The position numbers and the translations under genes are program-made. A stretch of 64,000 nucleotides of DNA, from NCBI RefSeq assembly GCF_000010725.1, contig NC_013854.1, positions 1,827,001 through 1,891,000 on the forward strand, in the 5' to 3' direction. The notes under the pieces are model-generated. The model did not search any database, was not told where the DNA came from, and saw only the letters and a program-made list of their open reading frames with translations. Positions 58,948 to 64,000 of this stretch are shown piece by piece; the first letter of the stretch is position 1, and each line of letters begins with the position of its first letter. This DNA comes from Azospirillum sp. B510. Lineage in GTDB: Bacteria; Pseudomonadota; Alphaproteobacteria; Azospirillales; Azospirillaceae.

Positions 58948-60717
58948 TCACACCGGGAACAGGATTCGGAAGGTCGATCCTGTTCCCGGTTCGCTATCGA
59001 CCGCGACCGCGCCACCATGCAGGTGGACGATCTGCTGGACGGTATGCAGACCTATTCCCGTGCCGGGCACGCCGGACGCACCCGCGCCCCGGAAAAAGCG
59101 GTCGAACAGGCGTGGAAGTTCGCCTTCCGGAATACCGCGGCCCCGGTCCGTCACCTCGATCACCGCCATGGCGCCGTCGGTCTCGCCATGAAGATGGATC
59201 GGCCCCCCCGGTCCCGAATATTTCACGGCATTGTTGACGAGGTTGCTGAGAACCAGCGCGATCAGGTTCGCGTCGATTTCCGCCCGTCGCGGCAGCCCGT
59301 CCAGGGTCATCCGGAACTCGCGATCCGGATAGGCGACGCGGAAGGGCTGGACGACATTGCGGATCAGGTCGGGCAGATCGACCTCGGCAAGCTCCAGGAC
59401 GAGCGCGTTCCGCTGCAGACGCTCGTCGGTCATATGCGCGTCGATCAGGCCTGTCAGGCGCTGCACGCTGCCGCGGATCACCGCCAGCCGCTCCAGCATC
59501 TCCGGCTCCACCTGCCCGGCCCGCATCGCCAGCAATTGGGCGGCGCTGTCGATGATGGCGAGCGGCGTACGGAATTCATGACTGACCATGCCCAGGAACT
59601 GCCGTTGCTGGTCACGCGCCTGCAATTCACGCTCCAACGCCCTTTCGACCCGCTCCTTCGCCAGGATCAGCGCCTTCTGATTGGCGGCGAGCTCGTCGGT
59701 GCGCTCCTCCACCCGCCGCTCCAGGGAGCGGTTCAGCGCCATCAGTTCCTCATACAGGCAGACATTGTCGAAACCGATGGCCACGCGGTTACAGAACAGC
59801 TCCAGCAACCGGTGTTCATCCGCCAGATAGGGCTCCGTCCGCTCCAGCCGGAAAACCGTCACGCCATGCTCGCGCGTACGGAAAACGAGGACGCATCGGT
59901 CATCATGGTAATGATTGCGCTGGCTCTGCAAGGCGTCCACCACCTCCGCCGCCGCACCGGCCGGCAGAACATCGCCGACCGGCAGGCCGATGCCGCGGGC
60001 GTAGGGACCCAGCCCGGCCACGACGGCGATCGTCCCGCAGCCGTCGCCGCGCTCGATCGCCCGGCAGGCCAGCACCGCCGGGGCGCTGCCATGGTCGACG
60101 ACACGGGCGACCTGCTCCGCCAGACGTTCGACGAAGCTCCGCATCGGCAGCATCTCGAACAAGGGGGCGGAGGCGCTGAGGATCCGCTCCAATCCCTGCC
60201 TGTTGCGCTCGATCGTCACGATGTCGCGCCACGCGCGCAGAGCGCTGACCAGGGTGGTGAACAGGCGCTGCGCGGTCAGCTCGCTCTTGGCCTTGTAGTC
60301 GTTGATGTCGTAGCCGACGATGACGTCACGCTCCGGTGCCTGACCCGGCTGGCCGGTGCGCAGGATGATGCGCATCCGCCGGTTGCCCAGTTCCTCCCGG
60401 ATGTGCCGGACCAGCTTCAGACCGGCATCCTCGGTCTCCATCACCACATCGAGGAGAGCGACGGGAAGAGTCGGCCGCCTGTCGAGAACCGCCTTCGCCT
60501 CTTCCGCCGACAGGGCGCTCACCACTTCGAACGGACGTCCGTCGAATTCGAAGTCGCGCAGCAACACCGCCGTCATGGCGTGGACCTGGGGATCGTCATC
60601 CACCACCAGAATGGGCCAAGGGGGAGCGTCCGGCCGCCGGGGGCTTGCCGTCTCCGTGGCACCATCCTCAGGGCCGAACAGCAGCTCATCATCCAGCTCC
60701 CTGTCCATGCCGACCAT
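58948..60717 (-). CDS. Hybrid histidine kinase with receiver and DUF3369 domains
   Basis: A 589-residue cytoplasmic protein in the order receiver (about 35-165), DUF3369 (about 170-325), coiled coil, HisKA, HATPase_c. The receiver has VVDDD (38-42), Asp90 in ALLDVVMETEDAG and Lys142 in NDYKAKSEL; RTGQPGQAPERDVIVGYDIN is typical of DUF3369 proteins. His380 is in MVSHEFRTPL, and the ATP site has SNLVNNAVKYS, DRGRGIP and GTGIGLHTVQ. It probably receives a phosphoryl group or a partner signal and passes it on through its own kinase module. It is the first gene of the siaB-siaC-kinase operon. Confidence 0.88.
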   Translation of the reverse strand: MVGMDRELDDELLFGPEDGATETASPRRPDAPPWPILVVDDDPQVHAMTAVLLRDFEFDGRPFEVVSALSAEEAKAVLDRRPTLPVALLDVVMETEDAGLKLVRHIREELGNRRMRIILRTGQPGQAPERDVIVGYDINDYKAKSELTAQRLFTTLVSALRAWRDIVTIERNRQGLERILSASAPLFEMLPMRSFVERLAEQVARVVDHGSAPAVLACRAIERGDGCGTIAVVAGLGPYARGIGLPVGDVLPAGAAAEVVDALQSQRNHYHDDRCVLVFRTREHGVTVFRLERTEPYLADEHRLLELFCNRVAIGFDNVCLYEELMALNRSLERRVEERTDELAANQKALILAKERVERALERELQARDQQRQFLGMVSHEFRTPLAIIDSAAQLLAMRAGQVEPEMLERLAVIRGSVQRLTGLIDAHMTDERLQRNALVLELAEVDLPDLIRNVVQPFRVAYPDREFRMTLDGLPRRAEIDANLIALVLSNLVNNAVKYSGPGGPIHLHGETDGAMAVIEVTDRGRGIPEGELPRLFDRFFRGAGASGVPGTGIGLHTVQQIVHLHGGAVAVDSEPGTGSTFRILFPV

Positions 60718-61165
60718 TCCCCACTCCCAAACCGATAGACACGACCAGCCCTGTCACCGGGCGATGGAACCACCGTACGATGCGGCTTCCAAGACAAAAT
60801 CGGCCGATTGGCAGCATTGGTTTCAATTTGTCGCATATGAACGGAGAGTGTTTCTGAACATCGTGAATGATGAGGAAGATCTCATTACATCCCGACACGG
60901 CAGAACGGCGAAAATGCATGATGCGGACCGATAACGACCATGATGTCTCTGGCTGACGCCCCCTTTTTTGCCCTCCCCCTTTCAAGGCCGGCAGGCATCG
61001 AGCGGGCTTGGCAATATCCAGTTGAGAGCATGACACGTCGAGCCATGTCGGATAACCGGATTCACACCAACCATTCAGCGCATTGGTTGGGCGGTTTATC
61101 CCGACATAGCTGCCGGATGACGCGCGACAAACCTTCAGCTATCCTTCCGCCCACTCCCTTCGCGA
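60718..61165. other. Divergent regulatory region with a nested inverted repeat
   Basis: About 450 bp between two divergent kinase genes, with no convincing coding frame and lower GC than its surroundings. It contains an extended imperfect hairpin: ATGTCGGATAACCG (61045-61058) against CGGTTTATCCCGACAT (61092-61107), enclosing CCAACCA (61067-61073) against TGGTTGG (61084-61090). I see no strong sigma70 promoter. Confidence 0.5.
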
Positions 61166-62890
61166 ATGGACCATTTTGCTCCGATGACCCCATCCGGCTT
61201 CGACCAGGATAAAGCTGCCGCTGGGAGCACCGTGATCGGGGGCCCTTCAGGCCGTGCCGGACGCAAGGCCGCTTCCCCGGCGATCATGGCCCTGCTGGCG
61301 GTCGCGCTGGTCGTGACCGTCGGCCTTCTGCTGTTCGCCGGCTGCCAGTACCGCAACCAGGTGATCGCCGAGGCGGAAAACCGCAGCGTCGCCATCGCGC
61401 GCGTCCTCGAGGAGCATGCGGCAAAGACGCTGGGCATCCACGCCACCACCCTGACACATCTGGAATGGATGGTGGATGACCTGGGGTGGGAACGGATCGA
61501 CGCCTCTCCGCTGCTGTTCGAACGCCTGAAGACGATGGCGAGCCTGTCGCCGGAGGTGCAGTCCTATTGGATCACGGACGAGACCGGACGGGTCCGCGCC
61601 AGCAGCTTCGAATGGCCGATGCGGCCGATGACCGTGGGCGACCGCGAATATTTCCGCGCCCACCTCAATCCCGACGAAACATTCCACATCGGCCCGCGGC
61701 TGAGCGGCAAGATCGTCTCGGAGATTTTCTTCACCCTGAGCCGCCGGATGGAACTGCCCGACCGCCAGTTCCAGGGCGTGGTGCAGATCTCCCTGCTTCC
61801 CAGCTATTTCGCCGACTTCTACCGATCCGTCCTGCACGGCTCGCAGGATGTGATCCTGCTGATGCGCGAGGACGGGGAGGTGTTGGTCCGCACGCCCCAG
61901 AACACCCCCTCCGACATCCCCCGGATCGGACGTTTTCCGGAACTGATCACGGCGCCAGATAAGGACGGCGTCTTCCGCGCCGTCACTCCCCTGGATGGGG
62001 TGCAACGGGTGCTGGCCCGGCGCAAGGTGCCGGATCTCCCCGTCTATGTCATCTACGGCACCGACGCCGCTTCGATCGAGGCGGCTTGGCGCGACCGGGT
62101 GTTTCCCTATGCCCTGTTCGCGGTGCCGGCGCTGGGCCTGCTGGGCCTGCTTGGCGGTATCGCGCTGCGCCGCTCACATCAGGCGACCGACGCCCAGAGC
62201 GCGCTGGGGCGCGCGAACGAGGCGCTGGAAAGCCGCATCGCCGAGCGCACCCGCCATCTCGACCAGGCTCTGGCCGACAAGGAGATGCTTCTGCGCGACA
62301 TCCACCATCGGGTGAAGAACAACCTGCAGGTCATCCTCAGCCTGCTGGAGTTGCAGGCTCAACGGGTACCGGAACTGGAAGCGCCATTCGGCGAGGCGCT
62401 GACCCGCATCAACACCATGGGACTGATCCACGAGCAGATATATCGCACCACCGGCGTTTCGGCGGTGGAACTGGACAATTTCGTCGCAGCGCTGGCCGAG
62501 CATCTCAACAGCTTCCACAGCCGCCCCGGCAGGACCATCGTCATCCGCCACCGGGTGGAGCCGCTCAGTCTCGACCTGAACCGGGTGGTGCCTTTCGCCC
62601 TGATCCTGAACGAAGTGGTGTCGAACGCCTACAAGCATGCGTTCACCGGGCGCGATTCCGGCTCCATCGAGATCATGGTGACGGCGAGGGACGGATCGTT
62701 GCGCCTGACCATCGAAGATGACGGCATCGGCTCCACCGAGCCCAAGGAACAGGCCACGCCGCGGCGGCGGTCCATGGGAATGGACCTGATCCGGGCCTTC
62801 ACCCGGCAAATCCACGGTGAATACAGCTTCACCCGTGGGCGCGGCACGCGGTTCGACCTTGTCTTCCCGCAGGATGGCGATGCCGCCTAG
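61166..62890 (+). CDS. Membrane histidine kinase, HisKA_2 type with Cache-like sensor
   Basis: A 574-residue sensor kinase. Helices at about residues 40-60 and 313-333 flank a 250-residue periplasmic region whose SYWITDETGRVRASSFEW and TVGDREYFRAHL segments are typical of PDC/dCache sensors. A coiled coil leads to the HisKA_2 box DIHHRVKNNLQVILSLLELQ (His380/His381), then HATPase_c with LILNEVVSNAYKHAF, DDGIGS and MGMDLI. This class often pairs with PhyR-type or single-receiver regulators; none is adjacent. An ATG six codons later is an alternative start. Confidence 0.9.
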   Translation: MDHFAPMTPSGFDQDKAAAGSTVIGGPSGRAGRKAASPAIMALLAVALVVTVGLLLFAGCQYRNQVIAEAENRSVAIARVLEEHAAKTLGIHATTLTHLEWMVDDLGWERIDASPLLFERLKTMASLSPEVQSYWITDETGRVRASSFEWPMRPMTVGDREYFRAHLNPDETFHIGPRLSGKIVSEIFFTLSRRMELPDRQFQGVVQISLLPSYFADFYRSVLHGSQDVILLMREDGEVLVRTPQNTPSDIPRIGRFPELITAPDKDGVFRAVTPLDGVQRVLARRKVPDLPVYVIYGTDAASIEAAWRDRVFPYALFAVPALGLLGLLGGIALRRSHQATDAQSALGRANEALESRIAERTRHLDQALADKEMLLRDIHHRVKNNLQVILSLLELQAQRVPELEAPFGEALTRINTMGLIHEQIYRTTGVSAVELDNFVAALAEHLNSFHSRPGRTIVIRHRVEPLSLDLNRVVPFALILNEVVSNAYKHAFTGRDSGSIEIMVTARDGSLRLTIEDDGIGSTEPKEQATPRRRSMGMDLIRAFTRQIHGEYSFTRGRGTRFDLVFPQDGDAA

Positions 62891-62951
62891 CGGGCGATCG
62901 CTTCAGACGGAACCGTCGGAAGCGTGAATCGCACGGAAAATCAGGAAACTG

Positions 62952-62989
62952 GAATCCGTCCGATGCTTCAATAAGCATCGGACGGATTC
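62952..62989. terminator. Perfect 17-bp hairpin between kinase and hisE
   Basis: GAATCCGTCCGATGCTT (62952-62968) and its exact complement AAGCATCGGACGGATTC (62973-62989), loop of four. It lies between convergent stops and touches the hisE stop codon. There is no long T tract on either side, but stem perfection and position favour a bidirectional terminator. Confidence 0.65.
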
Positions 62990-63453
62990 TAGCGTTTGCC
63001 GCGCTTGTTCGGAGCGGGTTTGACCGCAACCGATCCGATGGAGATCGCCTTGGCGGAGTCGGTCATGGACGGTTTGGCCGTGATTGGAACAGCTGCCGCA
63101 TCGCTCAGGGAAGCATCGGTCTTCGGCAGTTTTTCGGCGATACCATAGGCCAGTTCGCGTCGCCGCAACTCCGCCAGGATCTCGTCGGGAGCGATGTCGA
63201 GATCGGCGAGAAGCACAACCAGATTGTACAGAAGATCAGCCGATTCCATCACCAGGGCACCGCGGTCGCCGCGCATCGCCTCGATCGCGACCTCTATCGC
63301 CTCCTCCCCGACCTTTCGCGCCATTCGGCCACGGCCCTGCGCCAGCAGCTTCGCCGTGCGGGAGGCTTCCGGAAAGGCGGAGGGTTCGCGCCGCAGGGCT
63401 TGCACGGCGTCATACAGACTGCGGAGCGGATCGGGACCGATATATTGAACCAT
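62989..63453 (-). CDS. hisE: Phosphoribosyl-ATP pyrophosphohydrolase HisE
   Basis: A 154-residue HisE. The catalytic helices are complete: LYDAVQALRR, SRTAKLLAQGRGRMARKVGE, EAIEVAIEAM and SADLLYNLVVLLADLDI, with the Glu-rich metal site of the MazG-like fold. It cleaves pyrophosphate from phosphoribosyl-ATP in histidine synthesis. After residue about 108 there is an extra 45-residue tail rich in Ala, Ser and Lys that is not part of the usual family length. hisE is separate from hisI, as is normal in alphaproteobacteria. Confidence 0.94.
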   Translation of the reverse strand: MVQYIGPDPLRSLYDAVQALRREPSAFPEASRTAKLLAQGRGRMARKVGEEAIEVAIEAMRGDRGALVMESADLLYNLVVLLADLDIAPDEILAELRRRELAYGIAEKLPKTDASLSDAAAVPITAKPSMTDSAKAISIGSVAVKPAPNKRGKR

Positions 63454-63630
63454 AAGCGTGAGATCGTCTTTCCGGCTGCGCTTTCAAGATGTTGATCGAA
63501 CGTTCAAATATCTTGGCGACGCCACTGGCGCAATCGGAACCGAATGGGCCGTAGGGAAAGGCGTGCAAGATTAGTTTGTGACGCTGATTTATCGTATAGT
63601 TGATGATACGCAGGGGGAAATCTCTGTGCA

Positions 63631-63647
63631 GCTGTAATTTTTACAGC
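63631..63647. promoter_or_regulatory. Dyad in the AT-rich region before the small gene
   Basis: GCTGTAA-TTT-TTACAGC, a perfect 7-bp dyad with a three-base centre, about 80 bases before the small gene. A -35-like TTGGCA (63673-63678) and a -10-like TATAGT (63694-63699) follow, 15 bases apart, which is short. Together they could form a regulated promoter; the evidence is thin. Confidence 0.35.
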
Positions 63648-63726
63648 ATCCAGCAATGCAAAGGCAACGCATTTGGCATTGGGTATACCAGTATATAGTC
63701 TCCTCAACAGCCCGATGGAGACGACG

Positions 63727-63921
63727 ATGACCACCACCACTTTCCAGCCCGGCACCGACAACCACGCTTCGACCGATGCTCTGCATGCTGTCGCCGAATT
63801 CCCGGTCGCCTGGTTCGAAGCCACCCCGGCCTATCTGGTTCTGCGCCCGGTCGGCGCCTTCCTCGGCAACTGGGTCGCCGCCACGCCGGCCGGCATGCTG
63901 CTCGGCATGCTGAAGCGCTGA
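63727..63921 (+). CDS. Small protein, unknown function
   Basis: A 64-residue protein that I do not recognise. The N-terminal third is polar (MTTTTFQPGTDNHASTDAL); the rest is moderately hydrophobic with Pro and Gly (FPVAWFEATPAYLVLRPVG and AATPAGMLLGMLKR) and could be a peripheral or short membrane-associated segment. A GGAG ribosome site lies six to nine bases upstream of the ATG. The upstream 150 bp are unusually AT-rich. The next start, 42 bp downstream, has a very similar GGAGACGA leader, suggesting a run of small genes. Confidence 0.6.
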   Translation: MTTTTFQPGTDNHASTDALHAVAEFPVAWFEATPAYLVLRPVGAFLGNWVAATPAGMLLGMLKR

Positions 63922-63963
63922 CACCGTTCCACGTACTCACGACCCCATTCGACGGAGACGATC

Positions 63964-64000
63964 ATGAGCATCCTCAGCCTTCATCACGGCGTCCATGGCG
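63964..64000 (+). CDS. Start of a further gene, truncated by the window end
   Basis: Twelve codons are visible, reading MSILSLHHGVHG. The ATG is preceded by GGAGACGAT, nearly the same leader as the preceding small gene, so it is probably in the same transcript. Nothing can be said about its product. Confidence 0.4.
   Translation, partial: MSILSLHHGVHG

Noticed and set aside
56817..62890. A GGDEF or EAL domain in the signalling island (expected SiaD)
   Set aside because: None of the translated genes between 53480 and 62890 contains a GGDEF, EAL or HD-GYP motif.

Overview
The window reads as a chromosomal core segment of a high-GC alphaproteobacterium, most likely Rhodospirillales and close to Azospirillum. 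The evidence is the gene order trpGDC - GNAT - moaC - moeA - lexA facing comEC, then gltX - gltA; the long block rpsB/tsf-pyrH-frr-uppS-cdsA-dxr-rseP-bamA-skp-fabZ-lpxA-lpxI-lpxB; alphaproteobacterial direct-repeat LexA boxes (GAAC-N7-GAAC); and frequent four-base ATGA overlaps. I see no tRNA, rRNA, CRISPR array, insertion sequence or prophage.

Layout. 1-1135 (minus): start of a cobalamin operon (cobO, cobU, a cupin). 1314-4405: an alpha/beta hydrolase, an FmdB zinc ribbon, a heavy-metal-binding peptide, a divergent polysaccharide deacetylase and a secreted Cys-rich protein. 4497-10093 (plus): tryptophan synthesis, molybdenum cofactor genes and lexA. 10158-17034: comEC (minus), gltX, gltA, a small membrane protein, and a divergent rhodanese/GlxA-type regulator pair. 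17047-31229 (minus): translation factors, isoprenoid and phospholipid synthesis, outer-membrane assembly and lipid A synthesis; lpxD is missing from its usual place. 31472-38931: aspS, rnd, a degenerate EAL-like protein, an SDR, a YicC nuclease and gmk. 38932-51303: a DUF6065-like protein, a cysteine-synthase-like enzyme with a ModE-like regulator, a DEAD-box helicase with a RAM-domain protein, small hydrolases, a lipoprotein, parE, a thioesterase, an ArsC-like nitrogenase-associated protein and a NitT/Tau-type ABC importer. 51572-53353: an extra FtsH-type protease.

53480-62890 is the most interesting part, a dense signalling island. A periplasmic solute-binding protein overlaps a HAMP/PP2C phosphatase (SiaA-like). 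An OmpR-type response regulator follows, behind an array of four TGTNAC half-sites. Converging on it is a tightly coupled operon: a DUF3369 hybrid histidine kinase, a SiaB-like Ser/Thr kinase, a SiaC (DUF1987) phosphoprotein and a soluble histidine kinase. This looks like the SiaABC partner-switch known from Pseudomonas, but with the diguanylate cyclase SiaD replaced by a histidine kinase whose N-terminal helix carries a motif I recall from SiaC-binding stalks. An 11-G tract in the binding-protein gene could make the input phase-variable. A HisKA_2-type membrane kinase lies next to the island.

The window ends with hisE and an AT-richer stretch carrying one, perhaps two, small unrecognised genes.
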